A stretch of 25,227 nucleotides of DNA from JBIOYL01 sp044870185. Its GTDB lineage: Bacteria > Actinomycetota > CALGFH01. Location of the stretch: positions 1 to 25,227 of the forward strand of contig JBIOYL010000404.1 in the NCBI GenBank assembly GCA_044870185.1, read 5' to 3'. Position 1 is the stretch's first letter. Every line of letters begins with the position of its first letter. The notes beneath the pieces were generated by a model. That model did no database searches. It saw only the letters and a program-made list of their open reading frames with translations, and was not told where the DNA came from. A program made the position numbers and the translations under genes. Of this stretch, positions 13,694 to 21,458 are shown piece after piece.

Positions 13694-15043
13694 TCACCCC
13701 CCTTTGATGCGGCGCCGCAGCCGCCGCCCCGCGTGCGAGTCCTGCTGCGCGGCCGCCTCGGCCTCGTGGCGGCCGATCTGCTCGAGCAGGACCACTTTCA
13801 CGGCGGCGGCGATCGGGATCGCGATCAGGGCGCCCACCACACCGAGCACGGCGGCGCCCGCCAGTGCCGCGAGCAGCACGGCGGCCGCCGACAGGTCCAC
13901 GGCGCTCTTGAGGACGCGTGGTGCGATGACGTAGTTCTCGAGCTGCTGGTAGGCGAGGAAGATGGCGCCGAGCAGCACGGCGCTGCCGACTCCCCGCACG
14001 AACAGCGCCACCAGCACGCCCACGGCCGCCCCGATCGGATGCCCGATCAGCGGGATGAGGTCGACCAGGCCGATCAGGATGGCCAGGGGCAGCGGGTAGG
14101 GGACGTGGAGGAGCTCGAGGGCGATGAAGGCGGCCACCCCGCCCACCAGCGCGATGGCGATGCGCCCGATCATGTAGTCGCCGACCTTGTTGACCACGAT
14201 GTCGCTGATCGCCCCGTACCGCTCCCGGCGGTCGACCGGGAAGATGCGCACCACCCCGCGCCGCAGCCGTGGCAGGTCGAGCATGAAGTAGATCGTGAAC
14301 ACCATCACGGTCAGAAACGACAGCAGCGCGCTGAGGATCTGGCCGGTGACGGCCAGCACCCCGTTGGTCAGCCTGGCGGGGAGCTGGCCGATGAGGCCTT
14401 CCAGGCGGGTGCTCAGGTGATAGCGGCTGTTCAGCTCGCGGAACCGCCGCGACTTCTCCTGCAGCGAGCCGAGCAGGCCCGGCAGGTTGTGGGCGAGATC
14501 GACGATCTGGCGGGTGGCCGGCGGGATCACCGACATGAAGAACGCGACCAGGATGGCCAGGAACACCACGAAGATGAGGCCGACCGCCAGGCCCCGCCGC
14601 ATGCCACGGGCGGTCAGCCAGCGCACGGCCGGGTCGAGGCTGATGGCGATGAACATGGCCACGACGACCCTGATGAGCAGGTCTCGGACCGAGTAGACGG
14701 TGGCCGCCGCAGCGGCCGCGGCGATCACGCCGATCCCCGCGAAGAACCCCCAGCGGAACAGGGCGCCGGCGCGGAGCCGGGCGCCGATCCGGTCGGGCTG
14801 GTCGCGTGGCGCGGGCGGGACACCGGATGGAACCCTGGGCTCGTCCCGGCGGCGGCCCGCCTCGGCGCGGTCGACCTCGTGTGCGACCTCGGCCGCGGTG
14901 TCGCCGTCCGCCTGCGTGTTCCCGGCCGCGGCGTCGCCCGCCGCCTGCGTGCCCGCCGCCTGCGTGCCCGCCGCCTGCGCGTCCCCGGCCCGCATGGCCG
15001 CCGGCCGCGTGCCCGCCGGCGCGTTCTGGGCCCGCGTGCCCAT
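13694..15043 (-). CDS. AI-2E family membrane transporter with low-complexity N-terminus
   Basis: About 330 C-terminal residues form an AI-2E/PerM-type integral membrane domain: a first hydrophobic segment FFAGIGVIAAAAAAATVYSV, DPAVRWLTARGMRRGLAV, a soluble loop of about 80 residues (SLQEKSRRFRELNSRYHLS), then several more helices including GLVDLIPLIGHPIGAAVGV and YQQLENYVIAPRVL, which are family signatures. It ends with a basic tail (RRLRRRIKGG). Substrates of the family vary (signals, ions, metabolites). Ahead of it lies a low-complexity segment built on AAGTQ-like pentads, encoded by 15-bp tandem repeats around 14939-14985. The start is uncertain: ATG 15043 avoids overlap with mce, ATG 14995 is shorter, and ATG 15211 would overlap mce by about 100 bp. 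Confidence 0.88.
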   Translation of the reverse strand: MGTRAQNAPAGTRPAAMRAGDAQAAGTQAAGTQAAGDAAAGNTQADGDTAAEVAHEVDRAEAGRRRDEPRVPSGVPPAPRDQPDRIGARLRAGALFRWGFFAGIGVIAAAAAAATVYSVRDLLIRVVVAMFIAISLDPAVRWLTARGMRRGLAVGLIFVVFLAILVAFFMSVIPPATRQIVDLAHNLPGLLGSLQEKSRRFRELNSRYHLSTRLEGLIGQLPARLTNGVLAVTGQILSALLSFLTVMVFTIYFMLDLPRLRRGVVRIFPVDRRERYGAISDIVVNKVGDYMIGRIAIALVGGVAAFIALELLHVPYPLPLAILIGLVDLIPLIGHPIGAAVGVLVALFVRGVGSAVLLGAIFLAYQQLENYVIAPRVLKSAVDLSAAAVLLAALAGAAVLGVVGALIAIPIAAAVKVVLLEQIGRHEAEAAAQQDSHAGRRLRRRIKGG

Positions 15044-15064
15044 GGCCCGGCGCGCGGTCCCGGG

Positions 15065-15130
15065 CCGGGAGGGCTCAGGCTCCGGTCCGCTGGCCACCCG
15101 GGAGGGCTCAGGCTCCGGTCCGCTGGCCAC
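15065..15130. repeat. 33-bp tandem duplication covering the mce stop codon
   Basis: Two head-to-tail copies of a 33-bp unit (15065-15097 and 15098-15130) contain GGGCTCAGGCTCCGGTCC. The second copy holds the end of mce and its TGA at 15110-15108; the first lies just behind it. In the third reading frame the units encode SGPEPEPSR twice. It looks like a recent duplication of the mce 3' end. Confidence 0.85.
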
Positions 15131-15542
15131 GGTGGCCGCTGCCTTCCTCGACGAGCTCCACCAGCACCCCGAGGGCTCCTTTGGGATGCACGAACGCGAC
15201 GGTGGTGCCACCCGAGCCGATGCGAGGCTCCGCGTCGATCACCTCCACCCCCTCGGCCCGCAGGTCCCCGAGTGCCCTGGCAACGTCGGGAACGGCATAC
15301 CCGACGTGGTGCAGCCCATCACCTCGTCTGGCGAGGAACCTGCCGACCGGGGTGTCGGGGGTGAGCGGGGTGACCAGCTGCACCCAGCCGTCGCCAAGGC
15401 GGAACAGCAGCTCGTGCACGCCCTGGTCCTCGATCACCTCGTCGTGCGCGACCTTCAAGCCGAAGGCCCGCTCGTACAGGGCGCGCGCGCTGTCGAGGTC
15501 GGCGACCGCGATGCCGATGTGGTCCAACCGTCCAAGCTGCAC
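15108..15542 (-). CDS. mce: Methylmalonyl-CoA epimerase
   Basis: The 144-residue VOC-fold enzyme interconverts (S)- and (R)-methylmalonyl-CoA. Two glyoxalase-like beta-alpha-beta-beta-beta modules are visible. The four expected metal ligands are H8 (LDHIGIAV), Q55 (WVQLV), H79 (LHHVGYAV) and E129 (VLVEL). HPKGALGVLVEL is a strong family signature. Translation starts at GTG 15542, with GAGGAG 6-7 nt upstream. It is divergent from the thiolase-meaB-mutase operon, which supports a role in the same acyl-CoA pathway. Its last residues (GQRTGA) lie in a tandem duplication. Confidence 0.95.
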   Translation of the reverse strand: MQLGRLDHIGIAVADLDSARALYERAFGLKVAHDEVIEDQGVHELLFRLGDGWVQLVTPLTPDTPVGRFLARRGDGLHHVGYAVPDVARALGDLRAEGVEVIDAEPRIGSGGTTVAFVHPKGALGVLVELVEEGSGHRGQRTGA

Positions 15543-15660
15543 GATCCGTCTCCTCGTCCCGGCCGGCCAGCCACGGCGTGGACCACACCCACGCGCACGG
15601 CCCGGGCCGCCCCCGCCCGGCGGCGTGGCGCACCGCCAGGGTAGCCGCTCCGGCGGACGG

Positions 15661-15726
15661 TAGACTCGTGGGAGCACAACCGCGCCGCACCCGAGCCGCC
15701 CAGGCCGGCTCGGGAGAGTAGGGGGA
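15661..15726 (+). promoter_or_regulatory. Promoter and RBS of the thiolase operon
   Basis: TAGACT (15661-15666) is a good TANNNT -10 in the gap between divergent mce and the thiolase; no clear -35 is seen. GGGGGA (15721-15726) is the ribosome binding site, 5 nt before the ATG at 15732. The 5' leader would be about 60 nt. Confidence 0.5.
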
Positions 15727-15731
15727 ATGCC

Positions 15732-16925
15732 ATGTCCACCGCCCAGCACGAACCCGTCCTGGTCGCCGGTGCCCGCACGCCGATCGGCCGCTTCAACGGC
15801 GCCCTGGCCTCCTTCACCGCCATGGACCTCGGCGGCGTCGCCATCGCCGAGGCGCTCGGCCGCTCGAGCGTCGGGCCCGAAGAGGTCGGGCACGTGATCA
15901 TGGGGCACGTGCTCCAGGGCGGCCAGGGGCAGATCACCGCCCGGCAGGCGGCGGTCAAGGGCGGCATCCCGATGACCGTGCCCGCCCTCACCGTCAACAA
16001 GGTCTGCCTGTCCGGGCTGAACGCCATCGCCACCGCCGCCCAGTACGTGCAGCTCGGTCTGGCCGAGCTGGTCGTCGCCGGCGGCATGGAGTCCATGACC
16101 AACGCGCCCTACACGGTGCCCAAGGCGCGCTTCGGCGCCCGCATGGGCAACGCCGAGCTGGTCGACCTCATGCTGCACGACGGCCTGTGGGACGCCTTCG
16201 ACGACGCCGCCATGGGCTCGCTGTCCGACGCGGTCAACGCCCGCCTGGGCATCGGCCGGGTCGAGCAGGACGAGTGGTCGGCGCGCTCCCACGAGCGCGC
16301 CGCCGCCGCGGCCAAGGGCGCGCTGCGCGAGGAGATCGTCGGCGTCGAGGTGCCCCAGCGCAAGGGCGAGCCGATCCTGGTCGAGGAGGACGAGGGCATC
16401 CGCCCCGGCACGACGGTCGACAGCCTGGCCAAGCTCCGGCCGGCGTTCGCGCCGGACGGCACCATCACGGCCGGCAACGCCTCCCAGATCTCCGACGGGG
16501 CCGCCGCCGTGGTGGTCACCTCTCGGACCCGCGCCGACGCCGACGGGCTGCCGGTGCTGGCCAGCGTGCTCGGCTACGGCACGGTCGCCGGTCCCGACAC
16601 GAGCCTGCACTCCCAGCCGTCCAACGCGATCCGCGCCGCGCTCGGGCGCACCGGCATGGCCGTCGCCGACCTCGACCTGGTCGAGATCAACGAGGCGTTC
16701 GCCGCGGTCGCGCTGCGCTCGATGCGTGAGCTGGAGCTGCCCGAGGACAAGGTGAACGTCAACGGCGGCGCGGTGGCGCTCGGCCACCCGATCGGCGCGA
16801 GCGGGGCCCGGCTGGTGCTCACCCTGGCCATGGAGCTGCGCCGCCGGGGCGGTGGCGTCGGCGCGGCCGCGCTGTGCGGCGGCGGCGGCCAGGGCGACGC
16901 GCTGCTCATCCGGGTCGGCGGGTGA
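15732..16925 (+). CDS. Acetyl-CoA C-acyltransferase (thiolase)
   Basis: The 397-residue thiolase either condenses two acetyl-CoA or cleaves 3-ketoacyl-CoA. The acyl-accepting cysteine is C92 (NKVCLSGLNAI), the catalytic His is H352 (ALGHPIGASG) and the second Cys is C382 (CGGGGQGDA). The segment NVNGGAVALGHP is the usual thiolase signature 2/3. The first two residues after the start, and RTPIGRF at 15-21, fit acetyl-CoA acetyltransferases rather than the long-chain trifunctional type. The stop overlaps the next gene by GTGA, so it is co-translated with meaB. Confidence 0.95.
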   Translation: MSTAQHEPVLVAGARTPIGRFNGALASFTAMDLGGVAIAEALGRSSVGPEEVGHVIMGHVLQGGQGQITARQAAVKGGIPMTVPALTVNKVCLSGLNAIATAAQYVQLGLAELVVAGGMESMTNAPYTVPKARFGARMGNAELVDLMLHDGLWDAFDDAAMGSLSDAVNARLGIGRVEQDEWSARSHERAAAAAKGALREEIVGVEVPQRKGEPILVEEDEGIRPGTTVDSLAKLRPAFAPDGTITAGNASQISDGAAAVVVTSRTRADADGLPVLASVLGYGTVAGPDTSLHSQPSNAIRAALGRTGMAVADLDLVEINEAFAAVALRSMRELELPEDKVNVNGGAVALGHPIGASGARLVLTLAMELRRRGGGVGAAALCGGGGQGDALLIRVGG

Positions 16926-17908
16926 CCCCTGCCTTCACCCCGGGCGCCCGCCGGAGCCCCCAGGAGCTCGGCGCCCTGCTCGAGCGCCTGCAGGCCGGCG
17001 ACAAGCGGGCCGTGGCCAGGCTGATCTCGATGGTTGAGGACGGCCCCCGTGCCCAGCTCCGCCAGGTCGCCGAGGCGCTCAACCCGTCGACCGGGCGGGC
17101 GGCCGTGCTCGGGCTCACCGGGGCGCCCGGGGTGGGCAAGTCGACCCTCGCCAACGCGCTCGTGGCCGCCTGGCGGGCGGCCGGGCAGACCGTCGGCGTG
17201 CTCGCCGTCGACCCGTCGTCGCCGTTCACCGGCGGCGCCCTGCTCGGCGACCGGGTCCGCATGCAGCAGCACGCCGTCGATCCGGGCGTGTTCATCCGCT
17301 CGATGGCGACCCGGGGCCACCTCGGCGGGCTCGCCTGGGCGACACCCCAGGCCGTGCGCGTGCTGGACGCGGCCGGCTGCGACCTGGTCCTGGTCGAGAC
17401 GGTCGGGGTCGGGCAGGCCGAGGTCGACGTGGCCGGGCTGGCCGACACCACCCTGGTCGTGCTGGCGCCCGGCTTCGGCGACGCCGTCCAGGTCGCCAAG
17501 GCCGGCATCCTCGAGGTCGCCGACGTCTTCGTGGTCAACAAGGCCGACAAGGACGGCGCCGACGTGGTCGCCCGCGACCTGCGCCAGATGCTGCACCTCG
17601 GCGCCGCGACCGCGTGGAGCGTGCCGGTGGTCGCCACGGTCGCCGAGCGCGCGCAGGGCATCGACCGCCTCGTCGAGGCGATCGCCCGGCACCGCGCCCA
17701 CCTGGAGGCCAGCGGCGAGCTCGAGGACCGCCGCCGCGAGCGGGCCGCCCGCGAGGTGGAGGAGATCGTCGTGACGCGGCTGCGCGCCGAGCTCGGCGGG
17801 CTCGGCCGCGGCGAGGCCGTCGAGGAGCTGGCCGAGCAGGTGGCGGCGGGCAAGCTCGGCCCCTACACGGCCGCCGACCAGCTTCTCGCCCAGGTCCAGG
17901 GCCGCTAG
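16922..17908 (+). CDS. meaB: MeaB-type GTPase, chaperone of B12-dependent acyl-CoA mutase
   Basis: The 328-residue G3E GTPase protects and reloads B12-dependent mutases with adenosylcobalamin. Walker A is GAPGVGKST (67-75); next come AVDPSSPFTGGALLGDRVRM (95-114, a MeaB/ArgK signature), ETVGVGQAE (159-167) and the base-specificity motif NKAD (206-209). The C-terminal helices probably form the dimer arm. The start GTG 16922 overlaps the thiolase stop by GTGA. The mutase large subunit follows about 110 bp downstream, so this is very likely its own chaperone. Confidence 0.95.
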   Translation: MTPAFTPGARRSPQELGALLERLQAGDKRAVARLISMVEDGPRAQLRQVAEALNPSTGRAAVLGLTGAPGVGKSTLANALVAAWRAAGQTVGVLAVDPSSPFTGGALLGDRVRMQQHAVDPGVFIRSMATRGHLGGLAWATPQAVRVLDAAGCDLVLVETVGVGQAEVDVAGLADTTLVVLAPGFGDAVQVAKAGILEVADVFVVNKADKDGADVVARDLRQMLHLGAATAWSVPVVATVAERAQGIDRLVEAIARHRAHLEASGELEDRRRERAAREVEEIVVTRLRAELGGLGRGEAVEELAEQVAAGKLGPYTAADQLLAQVQGR

Positions 17909-17911
17909 CCC

Positions 17912-18014
17912 TACAATCGTGGCGCGGCCACGAGCCGCCGCACCGGGGGCGCTCCTTGGTCGACCGGGATCCCCCGGACCCGTGCGCCGCGGCGGACGGC
18001 CGCGCCGAGGAGGA
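17912..18014 (+). promoter_or_regulatory. Promoter and structured leader before the mutase gene
   Basis: A consensus-like -10 TACAAT (17912-17917) is followed at once by the hairpin CGTGGC-gcg-GCCACG (17918-17932) and, at about 17950-17976, by GGTCGACCGGGATCCCCCGG, which can also fold and resembles the repeats between bioA and bioF. The ribosome binding site GAGGAGGA (18007-18014) precedes ATG 18018. The mutase may have its own promoter besides read-through from meaB. No cobalamin-riboswitch features are seen. Confidence 0.4.
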
Positions 18015-18017
18015 CCG

Positions 18018-19697
18018 ATGAGCGACAAGGACGTGCGCCGGCTCGAGGACCTGCGCCGGCGGTGGCAGGAGCGCTACACGGCCGGGGGCGAGCGCGACGC
18101 CGACTTCACCACCCTGTCCGGCGAGGAGGTCGCGCCGCTGTACTCCCCGCTGGACGCGCCCGACCGCGACGTGGCCGCCACGATCGGCTTCCCGGGGCTG
18201 TATCCCTACACCCGCGGGGTGTACCCGTCGATGTACCGGGGGCGGCTGTGGACGATCCGCCAGTTCTCCGGCTTCGGCAACGCCCGCGAGACCAACCAGC
18301 GCTACAAGTACCTGATCGGCCAGGGCGGCGGGGGCCTGTCGGTCGCCTTCGACATGCCCACCCTGATGGGACGCGACTCCGACGACCCGCGCTCGCTCGG
18401 CGAGGTCGGCCACTGCGGCGTGGCCGTGGACTCGGCGGCCGACATGGAGGTGCTGTTCGCCGACCTGCCGCTGGACGAGCTGACCACCTCGATGACGATC
18501 TCCGGCCCGGCACCGATCCTGTTCGCCATGTACCTGGTGGCCGCCGAGCGGCAGGGCGCCACCGTCGCGGAGCTCGACGGGACGCTGCAGACCGACATCT
18601 TCAAGGAGTACATCGCCCAGAAGGAGTGGCTGTTCCCGCCCGAGCCGCACCTGCGCCTGATCGCCGACCTGATGGAGTTCTGCGCGGCCGAGGTGCCCAA
18701 GTACCACCCGATCTCGGTGTCGGGCTACCACATCCGCGAGGCCGGCTCGACCGCCGCCCAGGAGCTCGCCTTCACCCTGGCCGACGGCTTCGCCTACGTC
18801 GAGCTCGGCCAGCGGCGCGGCCTGGACGTCGACGTGTTCGGACCGCAGCTGTCGTTCTTCTTCGACGCCCACATCGACTTCTTCGAGGAGCTGGGCAAGT
18901 TCCGGGCCGCCCGGCGCATCTGGGCACGCTGGCTGCGCGACCGCTACGGCGCCACCGACGAGCGCGCCATGCAGCTCAGGTTCCACACCCAGACCGCAGG
19001 GGTGTCGCTGACCGCCCAGCAGCCCGACAACAACGTCGTCCGCACCGCGCTGGAGGCGCTGTCGGCCGTGTTCGGCGGCACCCAGTCGCTGCACACCAAC
19101 GCGCTGGACGAGGTGTTCGCGCTGCCCACCGAGCGGGCCGCCGCCATCGCGCTGCGCACCCAGCAGGTCATCGCCGAGGAGACCGGGGTGGCCAGCGTCA
19201 TCGACCCGCTCGGCGGCGCCTGGTACGTCGAGCACATGACCGACCTGATGGAGCGGCGCGCCGAGGAGATCTTCGAGCAGATCGACCGGTTCGGCGACGG
19301 CCGCATGCTCGAGGGGGTGCTGGCCGGCATCGAGCGGGGCTGGTTCCAGCAGCAGATGGCCGACGCCGCCTTCGCCTACCAGCGGCAGCTGGAGAAGGGC
19401 GAGAAGGTGATCGTCGGCGTCAACAGGCACGTGACCGCCGACGAGCCGGCCCTGGAGATCCTGCGCATCTCCGCCGAGGTGGAGCGCGAGCAGCGGGCCG
19501 AGCTGGCCCGGCGCCGCGCCGCCCGCGACCAGGCCAAGGTCCAGGCGAGCCTGGACGCGCTCGCCGCGGCCGCCCGCACCGACGAGAACCTGATCCCGCG
19601 CCTGGTCGACGCCGCCCGCGCCGAGGCCACCGAGGGCGAGATCGCGGGCGCCCTCAAGCGGGTCTGGGGCTCCTACACCGAGCCGCCCCGGTTCTGA
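18018..19697 (+). CDS. B12-dependent acyl-CoA mutase large subunit, isobutyryl-CoA mutase-type active site
   Basis: The 559-residue protein is the TIM-barrel substrate domain of the methylmalonyl-CoA mutase family (RGVYPSMYRGRLWTIRQF, GLSVAFDMPTLMGRDSDDP, SGYHIREAGSTAAQEL, GGTQSLHTNALDE). It lacks a C-terminal B12-binding domain, so it needs a separate small subunit, which is not in this window. Methylmalonyl-CoA mutase of Propionibacterium uses Tyr89 and Arg207 to hold the substrate carboxylate; the aligned positions here are F83 (TIRQF) and Q201 (EYIAQKEW), exactly the pair known from isobutyryl-CoA mutase (IcmA). The general catalytic H238 (SGYH) is kept. I therefore favour isobutyryl-CoA/n-butyryl-CoA isomerisation. 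Start ATG 18018 has GAGGAGGA upstream. Confidence 0.92.
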   Translation: MSDKDVRRLEDLRRRWQERYTAGGERDADFTTLSGEEVAPLYSPLDAPDRDVAATIGFPGLYPYTRGVYPSMYRGRLWTIRQFSGFGNARETNQRYKYLIGQGGGGLSVAFDMPTLMGRDSDDPRSLGEVGHCGVAVDSAADMEVLFADLPLDELTTSMTISGPAPILFAMYLVAAERQGATVAELDGTLQTDIFKEYIAQKEWLFPPEPHLRLIADLMEFCAAEVPKYHPISVSGYHIREAGSTAAQELAFTLADGFAYVELGQRRGLDVDVFGPQLSFFFDAHIDFFEELGKFRAARRIWARWLRDRYGATDERAMQLRFHTQTAGVSLTAQQPDNNVVRTALEALSAVFGGTQSLHTNALDEVFALPTERAAAIALRTQQVIAEETGVASVIDPLGGAWYVEHMTDLMERRAEEIFEQIDRFGDGRMLEGVLAGIERGWFQQQMADAAFAYQRQLEKGEKVIVGVNRHVTADEPALEILRISAEVEREQRAELARRRAARDQAKVQASLDALAAAARTDENLIPRLVDAARAEATEGEIAGALKRVWGSYTEPPRF

Positions 19698-19739
19698 CCG
19701 CGACGGCCCGACCCCACGCCAGTCCTGTCGGAGTCAGCC

Positions 19740-19848
19740 ACGGATGAACAGGACAGCGTGGTCGTGCCGATCGCGGGGCGGGGTCGCCGTAGAAGTACGA
19801 GGCGGTCACGCCGCCGTCCATGAGGAGGTCACTGCCGGTGATGAAGGT
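19740..19848 (-). pseudogene. 3' remnant of an SDR oxidoreductase gene
   Basis: On the minus strand, from about 19845 down, the frame reads FITGSDLLMDGGVTASYFYG, the typical C-terminal end of a classical SDR (tGsDxxxDGG). Nothing SDR-like precedes it: the sequence changes at about 19845-19848 into the start of the trans-sulfuration gene on the plus strand. Only 25 or so recognisable residues remain, and no stop follows at the usual place. It marks a rearrangement boundary. Confidence 0.7.
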
Positions 19849-20965
19849 GGCTGCAGCGACACTTGTGACTACTGTCGGCCGCCCGCGGGCTGAGGGTGGC
19901 GCACCCCTGAATGCGCCGATCGTGCTCAGCTCGACCTACCAAGCCGACGGAGACACCGCCTATGGCCGCGATGGCAACCCGACCGTGGCAGCCCTGGAAG
20001 AGGCGCTCGGCGTCATCGAGGGCGGCACCTGTCTCGCCTTCTCGTCGGGCATGAGCGCTGTCGCCGCAGTGTTGGAGACGCTGCCGGGTGGGGCGATCGT
20101 CGTCGCTCCGCAGGTCTGCTACTTCGGCGTCGGCCAGCTGCTCGCGGACCGCGGGAAGGTCGGCCGGCTCAGCGTTCGCACGGTCGACACCACCGACTCG
20201 GGCGCGGTCATCGTGGCCCTCGACGGGGCATCTCTTCTCTGGCTCGAATCGCCGACGAATCCGCTGCTTGGGATCGCGGACCTGCCCGCTCTCATCGACG
20301 CGGCACGGTCGCACAATGTGCCGGTCGTCGTCGACAACACCCTCGCGACGCCGCTTCGGCAGCAGCCACTTGCGCTCGGCGCGACAGCTGTCGTGCACAG
20401 CGCGACCAAGTTCATCGGCGGCCACAGCGACCTCCTGCTCGGCGCGGTCATCAGCGCCCGCCCCGCGTTCACCGACGCGCTCGAGCAGCGGCGGAGCATC
20501 GACGGCGGCATCGCCGGCCCTCTCGAGGCATTCCTGGCGCTACGCGGGCTCCGCACACTCGCTATCCGGCTCGATCGAGCCGAACAAAACGCGACCGAAC
20601 TCGCGAGACGACTCATCGGTCATCCGAGAGTCACACGCGTCCACTATCCCGGCCTCCCCCACCATCCCGGCTATGAGATCTCCAAGGCGCAGTCACGCGG
20701 GCCGGGCGCAGTCCTCTCGTTCGAGATCGACGGCACCGGTGAGGACGCCGAGGCAGTGTGCAACCGCACACGGCTGATCGTCCACGCCACCAGCCTCGGC
20801 GGCGTCGAGACGCTGATCGAACGCCGAGCCCGCTACTCGAGCGAGGTCGCAGCAGGCACCCCCGCCACGCTGCTGCGCGTGAGCGTCGGCATCGAGGACA
20901 TCGACGACCTCTGGCACGACCTCGAACGGGCGCTCGACTCGGCAGCGGCCGAGGACTCGCGATAG
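19841..20965 (+). CDS. Trans-sulfuration enzyme family PLP protein (cystathionine gamma-synthase/lyase-like)
   Basis: The 374-residue protein has the Cys/Met-metabolism PLP fold: LSSTYQ (30-35), FSSGMSAV (67-74), VVVDNTLATP (162-171) and the PLP lysine K190 in HSATKFIGGHSD; the C-terminal LIVHATSLGGVETLIERR is a family hallmark. Members make or cleave cystathionine, or degrade methionine; the exact reaction cannot be settled. Start choice: ATG 19841 or GTG 19848; the frame remains open back to 19820, but that part is antisense to the SDR remnant. Codons ending in A or T are clearly more frequent than in the neighbours, suggesting separate origin. No good ribosome binding site is visible, so expression after the rearrangement is uncertain. 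Confidence 0.88.
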   Translation: MKVAAATLVTTVGRPRAEGGAPLNAPIVLSSTYQADGDTAYGRDGNPTVAALEEALGVIEGGTCLAFSSGMSAVAAVLETLPGGAIVVAPQVCYFGVGQLLADRGKVGRLSVRTVDTTDSGAVIVALDGASLLWLESPTNPLLGIADLPALIDAARSHNVPVVVDNTLATPLRQQPLALGATAVVHSATKFIGGHSDLLLGAVISARPAFTDALEQRRSIDGGIAGPLEAFLALRGLRTLAIRLDRAEQNATELARRLIGHPRVTRVHYPGLPHHPGYEISKAQSRGPGAVLSFEIDGTGEDAEAVCNRTRLIVHATSLGGVETLIERRARYSSEVAAGTPATLLRVSVGIEDIDDLWHDLERALDSAAAEDSR

Positions 20966-21065
20966 TGCACGGCCTTCTCCCGTCCCTCTCGACCGACGTG
21001 GATGGCGAACGGACTTCTCCATCGCCGACCGTGCTCAGACGCAAGTCGGGCAGGTCGTGGCACTG

Positions 21066-21443
21066 ATGACCGCGCCGCATGCCGCCGCGGACGCGCTCAC
21101 ATGCACCTCGGTCACCGCGCGTCCGGGCGGCATCGACGGCGACCGCTACCAGAACGAGACCGGAACCTTCTCGACCAGCCCTGCCGCGTCGGCCAAGACA
21201 TCACCTTGATCGAAGCCGAAGCGCTCGACGAACTCGAGGCTCGCGGAATACGCATCTCTCCTGAACAAGCTCGGCGCAACGTCGTCACCCGCGGCATCGG
21301 CCTCGACGCTCGAACGACTCACGGCGCCGGGAACACTTCGTGGCCTCGTCCATCGAGGCGGCATCCGAGCCGACATCGTCGAGGCAGGGACCATCAACGT
21401 CGGCGACGCGATCCGCGAAGAAAAGCGTCTCACGCAGTCGTAG
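21066..21443 (+). pseudogene. MOSC-domain protein, decayed
   Basis: MOSC similarity occurs in three pieces. From ATG 21066 the frame gives SVTARPGGIDGDRYQNETGTFS; near 21172 it moves by one base to DQPCRVGQDITLIEAEALDEL and RRNVVTRGIGLDA; from about 21320 a third frame gives RLTAPGTLRGLVHRGGIRAD to INVGDAIREEKRLTQS and TAG (21441-21443). Between GLDA and RLTAPG about 25-30 residues usual for the family, including the region of the conserved MOSC cysteine, are absent. Intact relatives bind molybdenum cofactor or related sulphur carriers. With one frameshift and one out-of-frame deletion this copy is not functional, unless the sequence is wrong. It shares the less GC-extreme codon usage of the preceding gene. 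The 100 bp between them show no gene. Confidence 0.75.
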
Positions 21444-21458
21444 CACGTCTGCGTGAGA
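21428..21458 (+). terminator. 10-bp perfect hairpin at the MOSC stop
   Basis: TCTCACGCAG (21428-21437) and CTGCGTGAGA (21449-21458) are perfect inverted repeats with an 11-nt loop that contains the MOSC stop codon. The position suits a terminator; there is no U-tract. Confidence 0.6.

Noticed and set aside
15044..15211. Upstream ATG 15211 as AI-2E start
   Set aside because: It would overlap mce by about 100 bp in another frame and add residues that mirror mce coding and the 33-bp duplication.
15543..16787. Upstream extension of the mce frame, antisense to the thiolase
   Set aside because: Mce similarity begins right after GTG 15542, which has a ribosome binding site; the rest is antisense to conserved thiolase sequence.
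17909..18017. Cobalamin riboswitch before the mutase
   Set aside because: The gap is too short and has no B12-box-like sequence; only small hairpins are seen.
18018..19697. Plain methylmalonyl-CoA mutase assignment
   Set aside because: Both substrate-discriminating residues (F83, Q201) follow the isobutyryl-CoA mutase pattern, so neighbours alone are not enough for the name.
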